Below the pieces are notes generated by a model that saw only the letters and a program-made list of their open reading frames with translations, did no database searches and had not been told where the DNA came from. From Rhodanobacter sp. MP7CTX1 (GTDB taxonomy: Bacteria > Pseudomonadota > Gammaproteobacteria > Xanthomonadales > Rhodanobacteraceae): 64,000 nucleotides of DNA. The stretch is from contig NZ_JACHCN010000016.1 of the NCBI RefSeq assembly GCF_014205795.1, forward strand, positions 1 through 64,000. The letters are read 5' to 3'. This document shows positions 9,649 through 18,818 of this stretch, in pieces. Position numbers and translations under genes: made by a program. Positions within the stretch are counted from its first letter, which is position 1, and each line of letters begins with the position of its first letter.

Positions 9649-10451
9649 AACGCAGGACAGGGATCACGCTGGCAGTCATCGCGGCCCTCATCGTGGGCGG
9701 CGTGATGGTCTGGAGTCCGTGGTCGCGGGTCAGCCTGGAGCAGACCACCGTCGTGCTACCGGTCAGCCACATCAGCACCGCACCACCGGCTGGCAAAGGC
9801 GACGTGATGGCGATCATCTATTCCGGTGACGGTGGCTGGGCCGATCTGGACCGGCGCCTTGGCATTGCGTTTATCGACCGTGGTATTCCCGTGCTGGGGG
9901 TCAACACGTTCAAGTACTACTGGCGCAATCGCACGCCAGACGAATCGGCGCAGGAACTCGACGCGCTGATGACGAAATACGTGAGCGTGTGGGGCAAGCA
10001 GCGTATCTGGCTGGTGGGATATTCCTTTGGTGCCGACGTCCTGCCAACCATTGTGGGCAAGCTCAGCCCTGCCAATCGCGCGCGCATCACCCAGATGGTG
10101 CTGCTGGCACCCAGCAAGGAAGCGAACTTCGAGATCGCCCTCGAGGGTTACATGATCAAGCAGGGATGGTGGCAGGAACACCTCAAGACGCTGCTGCAGA
10201 GCCTCAATCCGATCAAGGATTACGACGCGATGCCGCCGTTGCAGGCGCTGGACAACAAGCCGCCGGTGGTCTGTTACTACGGCATCGACGATAGCGACGA
10301 CACCGTCTGCACCGAGCCCCAGCTGCCATCGTGGGTCGTCGTGCACCCCAAGAAGGGCGACCATCATTTCGACGGTGGTTACCAGCCGTTGACCCGGCAG
10401 ATGCTGGATGAGCTGCCTGCGAGTGCGTCGACGGCTGGTATCACGCACTAA
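9645..10451 (+). CDS. AcvB/VirJ-family hydrolase (probable aminoacyl-phosphatidylglycerol hydrolase)
   Basis: A 268-residue exported alpha/beta-hydrolase. A signal anchor covers residues 1-25, followed by the YSGDGGWADLDRRLG segment typical of the VirJ/AcvB domain, a nucleophile elbow GYSFGAD with Ser127, and a late His in GDHHFDGGY. In rhizobia and Agrobacterium AcvB hydrolyses lysyl-phosphatidylglycerol in the periplasm and is encoded with LpiA, an MprF homologue. Here the gene overlaps mprF by four bases (ATGA), giving the same pairing. This is the single-domain, VirJ-like form. The enzyme specificity is inferred from family and context. Confidence 0.87.
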   Translation: MKRRTGITLAVIAALIVGGVMVWSPWSRVSLEQTTVVLPVSHISTAPPAGKGDVMAIIYSGDGGWADLDRRLGIAFIDRGIPVLGVNTFKYYWRNRTPDESAQELDALMTKYVSVWGKQRIWLVGYSFGADVLPTIVGKLSPANRARITQMVLLAPSKEANFEIALEGYMIKQGWWQEHLKTLLQSLNPIKDYDAMPPLQALDNKPPVVCYYGIDDSDDTVCTEPQLPSWVVVHPKKGDHHFDGGYQPLTRQMLDELPASASTAGITH

Positions 10452-10558
10452 TTCGCGCCCAGTACGGGGCCGTTTAGGCGCACCACCTGCGTAGTGGCGC
10501 AGAATGGGAGGCCACGGCCGGGCGCTGTGTCTGGCTGCACGACGGCGAGGAAACTCCC

Positions 10559-10900
10559 ATGTTGGATTGGCTGGGTTACCGCAAAGAATTGATGGGGCGC
10601 ATCGGCGACATCGCCAAGCTGAGCCCTGACACGGTGAAGGGCTACCAGACCCTGTCCGGTGCCGGCGGAAAGACCGGTCATCTGGATGCCAAGATGCGCG
10701 AATTGATTTCACTGGCCGTGGCGGTCACCACCCGCTGCGACGGCTGCATCACCGTACATGTCGGTGAGGCTTTGAAGCATGGCGCGACCCGCGAGGAAAT
10801 CGCCGAGGCACTCGGCGTGGCGATTGCGATGAACGCCGGCGCCGCGTTGGTGTATTCGGCGCGGGCGATGGATGCGGTCGAGGCGCATAGTAGCGGCTGA
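10559..10900 (+). CDS. Carboxymuconolactone decarboxylase / AhpD-like family protein
   Basis: A 113-residue protein of the carboxymuconolactone decarboxylase fold. The motif CDGCITVH (Cys60, Cys63, His67) is the AhpD-type CxxC...H redox site, which suggests an alkylhydroperoxidase or thiol-redox role rather than decarboxylation. The start ATG 10559 follows GGCGAGG. It stands alone, about 107 bp after the AcvB-like gene on the same strand, with no adjacent ahpC. Confidence 0.88.
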   Translation: MLDWLGYRKELMGRIGDIAKLSPDTVKGYQTLSGAGGKTGHLDAKMRELISLAVAVTTRCDGCITVHVGEALKHGATREEIAEALGVAIAMNAGAALVYSARAMDAVEAHSSG

Positions 10901-10998
10901 GTTCGCGCGGCAAAACAGCGCCGGCATAGCAACGCTTGCCAGCTCTTTGACCGACAGCCACGTACAATGCCGCCTTCGTTTACGGTTGAAGAGATCAC

Positions 10999-12069
10999 GT
11001 GACTGCTGCCGGTGTATTTGCAGCCGCGCCGGATTCGGCGCTGGCTGCGCTGTTTGTTCCCTTCGAATCGGCAGAGTTGCGTCTGCCGTCGGATGGTCGC
11101 GTGCTGTTTCTGCGCGCGCGTGCAGGTGTGCGGTTGCGCGAGGTAGCCCAGCCCGGCTGGCTGTGTGAGCAGAGCTTCATGCCGTTTGCCGACGAGCTGG
11201 GCCGCAATGGTTTTCGTGTGGGCAAACCTGGAGCCGACGAACTGTTTTCATTGGTACTGGTGCTGCCTCCGCGTCAGCGTGACGAGGCACGCGCGTTGTT
11301 CGCGCGCGCACTGCGCCATACCGCGCCGGGCGGTACGGTGTTGGTGAGCATGCCGAATGCCGAGGGTGCGAAGTCCGGTGAGACGGATCTGAGGAATCTG
11401 GTCGGTACCGTGCAGCATCTTTCCAAGCACAAATGCCGGGTGTTCTGGAGCACGCCTGACGTGGCCGGGATCAACCAGGCTTTGCTGGATGAGTGGTTGG
11501 CTTTGGACGCGCCGCGCGCGATCGTCGCTGGTTACGTCAGCCGGCCTGGCCTGTTCGCATGGGATCGCATCGACCGCGCCTCGGCGTTGCTCGCTGCGCA
11601 CTTGCCAGACGATCTGCATGGGCGCGTGGCGGACCTCGGTGCCGGTTACGGTTATCTCGCCGCTCAGGTCATCGCGCGCTGTCCGCAGGTTCGCGCGATG
11701 GATTTGTACGAGGCCGAGGCGCGTGCACTGGAGCCGGCGCGGATCAATCTCCAGCAGGCCCAGCGCGAATATGGCCGCGAGCTTGACGTGTCGGTGCACT
11801 GGCACGACGTCACCCGCGGTTTGCCGCAGCGTTACGACGCCATCGTAAGCAATCCGCCGTTTCATCAGGGGCGTGCCGACTTGCCGGAGCTGGGTCGCGC
11901 GTTCATCACCAGCGCGGCCGATGCGTTGCAACAGGATGGCCGCCTCTGGCTGGTGGCGAATCGGCATCTGCCTTACGAGGCAATATTGACCGCGCGTTTT
12001 CGCGACGTGCGCAGCGTGGTGGTGCAAGAGGGTTTCAAGGTGATCGAAGCTAGTGGAGTGCGCGGATGA
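10999..12069 (+). CDS. rsmC: RsmC-like 16S rRNA guanine-N2 methyltransferase
   Basis: A 356-residue class I SAM methyltransferase with the duplicated RsmC/RlmG architecture: a degenerate N-terminal domain (about 1-170) and a catalytic C-terminal domain. The latter contains motif I VADLGAGYGYLAAQVI and the base-flipping motif NPPFHQG starting at Asn285. RsmC methylates G1207 of 16S rRNA. The GTG start at 10999 is preceded by GAAGAG. The stop overlaps the start of rsuA by four bases, giving a two-gene 16S rRNA modification unit. RlmG-type specificity for 23S rRNA is the main alternative. Confidence 0.85.
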   Translation: MTAAGVFAAAPDSALAALFVPFESAELRLPSDGRVLFLRARAGVRLREVAQPGWLCEQSFMPFADELGRNGFRVGKPGADELFSLVLVLPPRQRDEARALFARALRHTAPGGTVLVSMPNAEGAKSGETDLRNLVGTVQHLSKHKCRVFWSTPDVAGINQALLDEWLALDAPRAIVAGYVSRPGLFAWDRIDRASALLAAHLPDDLHGRVADLGAGYGYLAAQVIARCPQVRAMDLYEAEARALEPARINLQQAQREYGRELDVSVHWHDVTRGLPQRYDAIVSNPPFHQGRADLPELGRAFITSAADALQQDGRLWLVANRHLPYEAILTARFRDVRSVVVQEGFKVIEASGVRG

Positions 12070-12773
12070 AATTGGTCAAGCTGATCGCAAACCTGGGGTA
12101 TGGCAGCCGCAAGGATGTGTCGCAGATGTTTCGTGCTGGCCGCATCACTGATCCAGACGGCGAAGTGCTTTACGCCGACGACGTCGTGCCGCACGAAAGC
12201 ATCCGCATCGACGACGAGCCGCTCGATCCGGCTGCCGGGTTGATCCTGATGCTCAACAAGCCGCTGGCAGTTACCTGTTCGCGCAAGGATCCGGGACGGG
12301 TCGTGTATGACCTGCTACCGCCGCGTTACAACGTGCGTACCCCGGTGTTGTCCAGCGTGGGACGGCTCGACCGAGACACCACCGGATTGCTGCTGTTCAC
12401 CGACGATGGCGCGCTGCTGCATCGGATCATTTCGCCGAAGGCGCAGGTGAGCAAGGTCTACGAGGCCACGTTGGCGCAGGACCTGCGCGGCGACGAGGCT
12501 GAACTGTTTGCCAGCGGCACGTTGCTGCTGGAATCGGAAAAGGAGCCGCTGGCGCCCGCGATACTTGAGGTGCTGGGGCCGCGTCACGCCCTGCTTACCG
12601 TGACCGAGGGGCGCTATCACCAGGTGCGGCGCATGTTCGGCGCCACCGGCAATCACGTCGAGACGTTGCAGCGCATCGCGGTCGGTGGACTCACGTTGGG
12701 CGAATTACCGCTGGGTGAGTGGCGCGTGCTCAACACCGATGAGATCTCGCTGATTTTCAGCGGCAATCCCTAG
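12066..12773 (+). CDS. rsuA: RsuA-family 16S rRNA pseudouridine synthase
   Basis: A 235-residue pseudouridine synthase with an N-terminal S4-like RNA-binding domain (about residues 1-60) and a catalytic domain holding GRLDRDTTGLLLFT (catalytic Asp102) and the GRYHQVRRMFGATGNHVETL motif of the RsuA/RluB/RluE/RluF family. RsuA forms pseudouridine 516 in 16S rRNA. Coupled by a four-base ATGA overlap to rsmC. Assignment to RsuA over RluE/RluF relies on length and similarity, so the exact target site is inferred. Confidence 0.85.
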   Translation: MKLVKLIANLGYGSRKDVSQMFRAGRITDPDGEVLYADDVVPHESIRIDDEPLDPAAGLILMLNKPLAVTCSRKDPGRVVYDLLPPRYNVRTPVLSSVGRLDRDTTGLLLFTDDGALLHRIISPKAQVSKVYEATLAQDLRGDEAELFASGTLLLESEKEPLAPAILEVLGPRHALLTVTEGRYHQVRRMFGATGNHVETLQRIAVGGLTLGELPLGEWRVLNTDEISLIFSGNP

Positions 12774-12790
12774 AGGGAAACTCCTCTGGC

Positions 12791-12920
12791 AGGAGCGCAC
12801 CCTGTGCGCGAAAGGATTCGAGAAGACCCTGTGGGAGCGACTTCAGTCGCGATAGCTCTACAAGCAAGATCGCGTCTGAAGTCGCTCCCACAAAAGCTTT
12901 CGCGCACAGGGTGCGCTCCT
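12791..12920. repeat. Nested pair of REP-like inverted repeats (family A inside family B)
   Basis: Outer arms (family B, AGGAGCGCACCCTGTGCGCG type) are perfect over 24 nt at 12791-12814 and 12897-12920. Inside them lies a family A pair at 12830-12853 and 12869-12892 with one mismatch. Family B recurs at 37271-37347. The element separates rsuA from the convergent YkgJ-like gene and probably forms a strong hairpin in both transcripts. Confidence 0.85.
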
Positions 12921-12924
12921 ACAG

Positions 12925-13257
12925 TTAGAGCAAATGCACCGCTGTGGGAATCGACGCGCCGTACCACTTGTGCCGCTCGTCGCGGCAGCTTGGGCTGCCC
13001 ATCGCGTATTTGCGGCAGATCGCCGGGCGATCCTCGTAGATGGTGCAGCCAGAGGTATTCGGATTGACGGCGGCGCACCAGCCGTCTTCACCCTTGGCCA
13101 GGGTTTCCATGCCGTGCAGGTCACGATGGATCAGCCATGACGGCACGTGGTCGTCTGGCATCAATACGACGGTGAGGCGGCAGCAGATGGCTTCGCAGGA
13201 CGTGCATTGCACGCCCGGATCGACGCTTTCAGCGTACAGGTCGGGGAGATTGTTCAC
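12925..13257 (-). CDS. YkgJ-type cysteine-cluster (zinc/iron-binding) protein
   Basis: A protein of about 110 residues with the CxxC..CC pattern of the YkgJ family: CTSCEAICCRL near the start, then GWCAAV, GCTIYEDRP, ICRKYAMGS and a final Cys in SPSCRDE. Eight or so cysteines probably bind zinc or an Fe-S cluster; the cellular role is unknown. The start is uncertain: GTG 13257 (VNNLPDLY) is the best family match, while TTG 13317, directly after the stop of the upstream gene, would add 20 residues. It appears to be the second gene of a unit with the DUF1415 gene. Confidence 0.78.
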   Translation of the reverse strand: MNNLPDLYAESVDPGVQCTSCEAICCRLTVVLMPDDHVPSWLIHRDLHGMETLAKGEDGWCAAVNPNTSGCTIYEDRPAICRKYAMGSPSCRDERHKWYGASIPTAVHLL

Positions 13258-13317
13258 TCGCCAGCATGACAGCTTCGCCCGACGGGAATGTGAATCGCAC
13301 GTCGTCAGCGTGCCCAA

Positions 13318-13908
13318 TCACTCCTTCGTTTCGCGCCACAGTGCCTGCCAACCATCGGTGCCCAGGCGTTGCAGCGTCTCGATGTTGCGTCGATAAATGC
13401 TGTCGGTATCGCTCATGCTTTCCATCGCGCGCTCGATGCTCGCTTCGCGCAACAAGTGCAGCGTGGGGTAGGGCGAGCGGTTGCTGAAGTTCTCGATCGC
13501 GTTGGGCGCACTTTCGGCGAACTGGTAATCGGGGTGGAAGCTGGCCACCTGCCATTCACCTTCCAGCCCCAGTGTCTGAACGGCTGCGTCGGCGACGTCG
13601 AGGAAATCGTTGTAGTCGAGAAAATCCGTCAGCACGAACGGGTGGATCAGCAGGCCGGTCTCGCATTCGTCCGGCGTCAGCGCATTCAGCGATTGCAGTT
13701 CGCCGCACAAGTCATCCAGCAGTGCATCGGTGTCACGCGCATGGCTCACGCGCATGCGCAACTTGCCCTGTACGTGCGGGGCGCGCGCGAACGGACACAG
13801 GTTGAGCCCGATCACCGCGCGCTCCACCCAGCGTGTGGTGGCGGCGATGAACGGCGCGTCCTCGGGCAGTGCGTCGGCGTTGAGGCTGGCGGGAGGAGTG
13901 TCGGTCAT
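13318..13908 (-). CDS. DUF1415 family protein
   Basis: A 196-residue soluble protein matching the DUF1415 family by its TTRWVERAVIGLNLCPFA segment, the LLIHPFVLTDFLDYNDFLD region and FHPDYQFAESAPNAIENFSN. The family is uncharacterised and I assign no function. No signal peptide or membrane segment. It precedes the YkgJ-like gene on the minus strand without a gap. Confidence 0.82.
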   Translation of the reverse strand: MTDTPPASLNADALPEDAPFIAATTRWVERAVIGLNLCPFARAPHVQGKLRMRVSHARDTDALLDDLCGELQSLNALTPDECETGLLIHPFVLTDFLDYNDFLDVADAAVQTLGLEGEWQVASFHPDYQFAESAPNAIENFSNRSPYPTLHLLREASIERAMESMSDTDSIYRRNIETLQRLGTDGWQALWRETKE

Positions 13909-13988
13909 GTGGTTCTCAGGTTGATGCTGGCGGCGGCGACTATAACGCCATGCGGTTCCAGTGGCTCCCGGACAACCGCTCTTCTTTA

Positions 13989-14140
13989 GCTCGTCATTCC
14001 TGCGAAGGCAGGAACCCGGCGCCCTTAGCCCTCCAGGAACACGAGGCTACTGGGTTACTCGCTTTGCTCGCCCCTTCGGGGCCGCTCTTCGAGCGTTCTG
14101 CGCGCTTTGCGCTTGTCCTGCCTACGCCGGGATGACGAGC
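13989..14140. repeat. 152-bp intergenic repeat with inverted ends
   Basis: Ends are the inverted 9-mers GCTCGTCAT and ATGACGAGC, and the interior starts with TCCTGCGAAGGCAGGAAC and ends with CCTGCCTACGCCGGG. Elements of this type (CGTCATTCCTGCGAAGGCAGG) are common between genes in many proteobacteria. It occupies nearly half of the 328-bp gap between the DUF1415 gene and selO, which are divergent; I see no gene in the gap. Confidence 0.7.
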
Positions 14141-14236
14141 GGGGGGGCGGGTCATTCGAGGTGCCCCGCACGGCTCTTGCATGTGTCGATCCGCGCCCGA
14201 ATATAGGGTCAGCCCGTTCATCAGATCCTGCCGCCC

Positions 14237-15796
14237 ATGTTCAACCCTCGTTTCGACAACGCATTTGTCCGCGACGTGCCCGGTGATGCCGAGCACGGGC
14301 CTCGTCTGCGTCAGGTCGAAGGTGCGCTGTACTCGCCGGTCGACCCCACGCCGGTTGCCGCGCCACGAGTGCTGGCGCATTCGGCCGAGATGGCCGCGGC
14401 GCTGGGCTTCAGCGAGGCGGATATCGCGACGTCGGAGTTCGCCCAGGTGTTCGGCGGGAACGCCTTGCTGGATGGCATGCAGCCCTATGCGGCGAATTAC
14501 GGCGGTCATCAGTTTGGTCATTGGGCCGGACAGCTCGGTGACGGCCGCGCGATCTCACTGGGCGAAGTGATCAATGCGGCCGGTGAGCGCTGGGAATTGC
14601 AGCTGAAAGGTGCCGGGCTGACGCCGTATTCACGTGGTGCCGATGGCCGTGCGGTACTACGTTCATCGGTGCGCGAATTCCTGTGCAGCGAGGCAATGCA
14701 TCACCTCGGTGTGCCGACCACGCGGGCACTGAGCCTGGTGGATACCGGCGAGCCAGTATTGCGCGACATGTTTTACGACGGTCACGCGAAAGCGGAGCCC
14801 GGCGCGATCGTCTGCCGCGTCGCGCCTTCATTCATCCGCTTTGGCAATTTCGAGTTGCCGGCCTCGCGTGGCGACACCGCTTTGCTGCGGCAGCTCGTCG
14901 ACTTCACCATCCGCCGTGACTATCCAGAGCTCCATGGCCAGGGCGAAACGCTGTATGCGGAGTGGTTTGCTCAGGTGTGCGAGCGCACCGCGACGATGAT
15001 CGCGCACTGGATGCGCGTGGGTTTCGTGCATGGCGTGATGAACACCGACAACATGTCGATTCTCGGCCTCACGATCGACTACGGCCCCTATGGCTGGGTC
15101 GACAATTACGATCCGGAATGGACGCCGAACACCACCGACGCGCAGCGCCGCCGCTATCGCTACGGCCAGCAGCCGAACGTGGCGTGGTGGAACCTCAGTC
15201 GCCTGGCAGGCGCGCTGGCGCCGTTGTTTGCCGGCATCGAGCCCTTGCAGGCTGGATTGGATCGCTATGCCGCAACTTATGCCGCCGCCGATCGCGCCAA
15301 CATCGCCGGCAAACTTGGCCTGGCCGAATGCCGCGACGACGACGTGGTGTTGATGCAGTCATTGCATACGCTGATGCAGCAGGCCGAGATCGACATGACG
15401 CTGTGGTTTCGCGCGCTGGCGGACGTCGATGCCCAGACGCCGTCGCTGGCGATATTCCAGGACGCGTTCTACGACGAAACGAAGCGGCGAGAGGCAGAGT
15501 CCGCGCTCAATGACTGGCTGACGCAATATGTCGCGCGTCTTGCGACAGATCCGCAATCGGCCGAGCAACGTCGAGCAGGCATGCGCGGAGCCAACCCGCG
15601 CTACGTGATGCGCAACTACCTGGCGCAGCAGGCGATCGATCGCGCCGAGCAGGGCGATGCCAGCGGCATTCATGAACTGCTCGAGGTCATGCGCCACCCG
15701 TACGACGATCAGCCGGGTCGCGAGTCCTTTGCGGAAAAACGCCCGGACTGGGCGCGGCATAAGGCTGGCTGCTCGATGCTGTCGTGCAGTTCGTGA
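14237..15796 (+). CDS. selO: SelO (YdiU/UPF0061) protein AMPylase
   Basis: A 519-residue SelO pseudokinase, which transfers AMP from ATP to Ser/Thr/Tyr of target proteins and takes part in the response to oxidative stress. Visible family segments are [20 protein letters not shown], the glycine-rich [18 protein letters not shown] with the ATP-contacting Lys, [38 protein letters not shown] (metal-binding Asn/Asp) and [13 protein letters not shown]. The C-terminus ends in GCSMLSCSS, with Cys at the position where many eukaryotic homologues carry selenocysteine. Length is normal. Monocistronic; transcription probably stops at the palindrome just downstream. Confidence 0.95.
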   Translation: MFNPRFDNAFVRDVPGDAEHGPRLRQVEGALYSPVDPTPVAAPRVLAHSAEMAAALGFSEADIATSEFAQVFGGNALLDGMQPYAANYGGHQFGHWAGQLGDGRAISLGEVINAAGERWELQLKGAGLTPYSRGADGRAVLRSSVREFLCSEAMHHLGVPTTRALSLVDTGEPVLRDMFYDGHAKAEPGAIVCRVAPSFIRFGNFELPASRGDTALLRQLVDFTIRRDYPELHGQGETLYAEWFAQVCERTATMIAHWMRVGFVHGVMNTDNMSILGLTIDYGPYGWVDNYDPEWTPNTTDAQRRRYRYGQQPNVAWWNLSRLAGALAPLFAGIEPLQAGLDRYAATYAAADRANIAGKLGLAECRDDDVVLMQSLHTLMQQAEIDMTLWFRALADVDAQTPSLAIFQDAFYDETKRREAESALNDWLTQYVARLATDPQSAEQRRAGMRGANPRYVMRNYLAQQAIDRAEQGDASGIHELLEVMRHPYDDQPGRESFAEKRPDWARHKAGCSMLSCSS

Positions 15797-15817
15797 GCGC
15801 GGCACTCGCCCAGACGG

Positions 15818-15843
15818 CCAGAGGCCGGCATGCCGGCCTCTGG
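15818..15843. terminator. Perfect 26-bp palindrome between selO and tRNA-Arg
   Basis: CCAGAGGCCGGCA is followed directly by its reverse complement. It sits 22 bp after the selO stop and 13 bp after the 3' end of the minus-strand tRNA, so it probably stops transcription from both sides. No clear T-tract on either side. Confidence 0.6.
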
Positions 15844-15855
15844 ATTCAATGACTT

Positions 15856-15932
<77 letters not shown>

Positions 15933-16062
15933 AGCGGCGGGATTTTCGCATGGATTCCGGGCGGGTGCGATCCAGCCTTAACTGGCGGCCTGCTAGAATT
16001 GCCCTTTTATACGCCTTCAATTCACGGCGCCGGCAGGCGCCACGCAAGTCCAGGAGACATCC

Positions 16063-17598
16063 ATGTCCCACGCAATCCTCACCGCGCTTGGCCTCAACGG
16101 CGAGCAGTCCGGCAGTTATCTCGGGCAGGGCGAGTGGTCCAAGACCACCGACGCCGGCACGTTGCAGCCGGTGAACCCCGCGACCGGCGAAGTGCTCGGT
16201 ACGGTGCATGCTTCCAGCGCCGCCGACTATGAAGTGATCGTCAAGCGCGCGCAGGCCGCGTTCAAAGTATGGCGTACCACGCCGGCGCCGCAGCGCGGCG
16301 AAGCGGTGCGTCTGTGCGGTGAAGTGCTGCGCAAGAACAAGGATGCGCTGGGTTCGCTGGTCGCGCTGGAGATGGGCAAGATCAAGCCCGAGGGCGACGG
16401 CGAAGTGCAGGAGATGATCGACATCGCCGATTTCGCCGTGGGCCAGAGCCGCATGATGTATGGCTCTACGATGCACTCGGAGCGTCCGGGTCATCGCATG
16501 TACGACCAGTACCATCCGCTCGGCCTGGTTGGCATCATCAGCGCGTTCAACTTCCCGGTCGCGGTGTGGGCATGGAATACCTTCCTGGCCACCATCTGCG
16601 GCGATATCTGCATCTGGAAGCCGTCGCCGAAGACGCCGCTATCGGCCATCGCGACGATGAAGATCTGCAATGAGGCGCTCAAAGCTGGCGGCTTCCCGGA
16701 TCTGTTCTTCCTGTTCAACGATGCCGGCACGGAGCTGTCGCAGGCATTCGTCGAAGACAAGCGCATCCCGCTGATCAGTTTCACCGGCTCGACCAAGGTC
16801 GGCCGCATGGTCGGCGAGCGCGTGGCGCATCGCATGGGTCGCTCGCTGCTGGAGCTGGGCGGCAACAACGCGATCATCCTGGACGAAAGTGCGGACCTGA
16901 AGCTGGCGATCCCGGGCATCGTGTTCGGCGCCGTCGGTACTGCCGGTCAGCGCTGCACCACCACGCGTCGTCTGTTCGTGCACGAGTCGATTCATGACAA
17001 TGTCGTCGACACGCTGGTGAAGGCCTATGGCCAGGTCGAAGGCAAGATCGGTGACCCCACCCTCGCCACCACGCTGATGGGTCCGCTCAACAGCCCCGAG
17101 GCCGTGCAGGGTTATCTCGCTGCGATCGAGAAGGCCAAGGCCGCCGGTGGCAAAGTGCGTACGGGCGGCAAAGCGCTCACCGATCGCAAGGGCAACTTCG
17201 TGCTGCCGACTATTGTCACCGGCCTGAAGAATGCCGATGACGTGGTACAGACCGAAACGTTTGCGCCGATCCTCTACGTGATGCCGTTCAAGACGCTGGA
17301 TGAGGCGATCGAGCTGCAGAACGCCGTGCCGCAGGGCCTGTCCTCGTCGATCTTTACGCAGAATCTGCGCTCGGCCGAGCAGTACCTGTCCGCGGCGGGA
17401 TCGGACTGCGGCATCGCGAACGTCAACATCGGCACCTCAGGTGCAGAGATCGGTGGCGCGTTCGGCGGCGAGAAGGAAACCGGTGGTGGTCGCGAGTCCG
17501 GTTCCGATGCATGGAAGGTCTACATGCGTCGCCAGACCAACACCATCAACTACTCCGATGCGCTGCCGCTGGCCCAGGGCATAAAGTTCGAGTTCTAA
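16063..17598 (+). CDS. ALDH7-type aldehyde dehydrogenase (L-aminoadipate-semialdehyde / piperideine-6-carboxylate dehydrogenase)
   Basis: A 511-residue NAD(P)-dependent aldehyde dehydrogenase. Catalytic residues are Cys298 in [10 protein letters not shown] and Glu264 in [11 protein letters not shown]; the NAD-binding [12 protein letters not shown] loop is present. The combination [16 protein letters not shown] and [22 protein letters not shown] is characteristic of the antiquitin/AmaB (ALDH7) group, which oxidises alpha-aminoadipate semialdehyde in lysine catabolism. No other lysine-degradation gene is adjacent, so the pathway is inferred from family only. A ribosome-binding site CAGGAG lies just before ATG 16063. 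Cytoplasmic. Confidence 0.88.
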   Translation: MSHAILTALGLNGEQSGSYLGQGEWSKTTDAGTLQPVNPATGEVLGTVHASSAADYEVIVKRAQAAFKVWRTTPAPQRGEAVRLCGEVLRKNKDALGSLVALEMGKIKPEGDGEVQEMIDIADFAVGQSRMMYGSTMHSERPGHRMYDQYHPLGLVGIISAFNFPVAVWAWNTFLATICGDICIWKPSPKTPLSAIATMKICNEALKAGGFPDLFFLFNDAGTELSQAFVEDKRIPLISFTGSTKVGRMVGERVAHRMGRSLLELGGNNAIILDESADLKLAIPGIVFGAVGTAGQRCTTTRRLFVHESIHDNVVDTLVKAYGQVEGKIGDPTLATTLMGPLNSPEAVQGYLAAIEKAKAAGGKVRTGGKALTDRKGNFVLPTIVTGLKNADDVVQTETFAPILYVMPFKTLDEAIELQNAVPQGLSSSIFTQNLRSAEQYLSAAGSDCGIANVNIGTSGAEIGGAFGGEKETGGGRESGSDAWKVYMRRQTNTINYSDALPLAQGIKFEF

Positions 17599-17608
17599 GT
17601 GGTACAAG

Positions 17609-17640
17609 TCGATCGCGGGCGGTTCGCTGCCCGTGATCGA
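17609..17640. terminator. Hairpin after the aldehyde dehydrogenase gene
   Basis: TCGATCGCGGGC pairs with GCCCGTGATCGA with one bulged pair, starting 11 bp after the stop codon. There is no T-tract, so termination is only a suggestion. Confidence 0.45.
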
Positions 17641-17690
17641 TGACGAGGCAAGACGGCGCTATTCCCACTTCCAGCAGAGTGAGCGATCCG

Positions 17691-17996
17691 ATGAGCTATC
17701 AACCTTCTTCCCGTTCGACCACCAGTTCGCTGGCGATTGTGAGCCTGGTATTCGGCATCCTTTCCTGGTGTGTATTGCCGTTTATCGGTGCGATCGTGGC
17801 GGTCGTCTGCGGTCACCTGGCACGCAGCGAGATCCGTCGCTCAGCCGATGGCCCGATGGAAGGTGACGGCATGGCTGTGGCCGGCCTGGTGCTCGGCTAC
17901 CTGCACCTGCTGTTGTGGCTGTTGCTGATCATGATTGGCATTGCCGCCCTGATTTTTGGCTTTACCTTCACGCACTGGCACTGGCACTGGCATTGA
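17691..17996 (+). CDS. DUF4190-like small membrane protein with a His-Trp tail
   Basis: A 101-residue protein with two strong membrane segments (about 14-38 and 64-90) separated by HLARSEIRRSADGPMEGDGMAVAG, the pattern of DUF4190 proteins. The function is unknown. The C-terminus after the second helix ends in an alternating THWHWHWH, an unusual aromatic/metal-ligand tail. ATG 17691 follows GAGCGATCCG; an ATG at 17640 lies inside the upstream hairpin and is less likely. The downstream SDR gene begins 11 bp later and may be co-transcribed. Confidence 0.75.
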   Translation: MSYQPSSRSTTSSLAIVSLVFGILSWCVLPFIGAIVAVVCGHLARSEIRRSADGPMEGDGMAVAGLVLGYLHLLLWLLLIMIGIAALIFGFTFTHWHWHWH

Positions 17997-18006
17997 TACC
18001 TGTTCG

Positions 18007-18783
18007 ATGACGACCCAACCTGCCTCCCCACCGTACGATTTTCAGGGCTATCGCGTCGTCGTCGCTGGCGGAAGTCGCGGCATCGGTCGAAGTATCGCAT
18101 TGGCATTCGCGCAGGCTGGCGCGGCCGTTTCGATCTGCGCGCGCGGCGAAAGTGCGCTGGAGGAAACCCGGCAGTCCATCGCCGCCTTTGGGGGCGTCGC
18201 CCACGCGCAGTCTTGCGATCTGGCCGATGCCCAGGCGATCGAGCGATATATCGAGGGTGCTTCGAGTGCACTCGGCGGCATCGACGTGCTGGTCAACAAT
18301 GCCAGCGGCTACGGCTTTGGCGACAACGATGAAGCCTGGCTCGCCGATTTCAACGTCGACCTCATGGCCGCGGTGCGCGCCTCGCGCGTGGCGCTGCCGC
18401 ATCTGGCGAAGTCAACGCACGCGTGCATTCTGCATACCAGTTCGATTGCGGCATTGCGACCGCGCGCAGGCAGCCCGTCCTACGCGGCGATGAAGGCCGC
18501 GCTTAGTCACTACACCGCGTCGCAGGCACTGGTGCTCGCCGAGCAGCGCATCCGCGTCAATGCCATCGCACCCGGTTCGATTGAGTTTGCCGATGGCATG
18601 TGGGATCGCTGCAAGCATGAGGACCCGGTGCGCTATGCCGCGGTACTGGCGAAGATTCCGTTCGGCCGTTTTGGTACGCCTGAGGAGATTGCCCATGCGG
18701 CCCTGTTCCTGGCTTCACCGTGGGCTGGCTGGATCACCGGACAAACTTTGGTCGTCGATGGCGGTCAGATGCTCAATGGCTGA
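18007..18783 (+). CDS. SDR-family NAD(P)-dependent oxidoreductase
   Basis: A 258-residue classical short-chain dehydrogenase. The cofactor loop GGSRGIG lies near residue 20, NNASGYG replaces the usual NNAG, and the catalytic Ser (HTSS), Tyr159 and Lys163 (YAAMK) are all present. The C-terminal RFGTPEEIAHAALFLAS and GQTLVVDGG segments are typical. Substrate unknown. ATG 18007 was chosen because it begins the family-length protein after the upstream stop. The following methyltransferase gene starts 35 bp later on the same strand. Confidence 0.88.
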   Translation: MTTQPASPPYDFQGYRVVVAGGSRGIGRSIALAFAQAGAAVSICARGESALEETRQSIAAFGGVAHAQSCDLADAQAIERYIEGASSALGGIDVLVNNASGYGFGDNDEAWLADFNVDLMAAVRASRVALPHLAKSTHACILHTSSIAALRPRAGSPSYAAMKAALSHYTASQALVLAEQRIRVNAIAPGSIEFADGMWDRCKHEDPVRYAAVLAKIPFGRFGTPEEIAHAALFLASPWAGWITGQTLVVDGGQMLNG

Positions 18784-18818
18784 TAAGGGCGAGCACTGAT
18801 GACCGCGAGGTTGATGGC

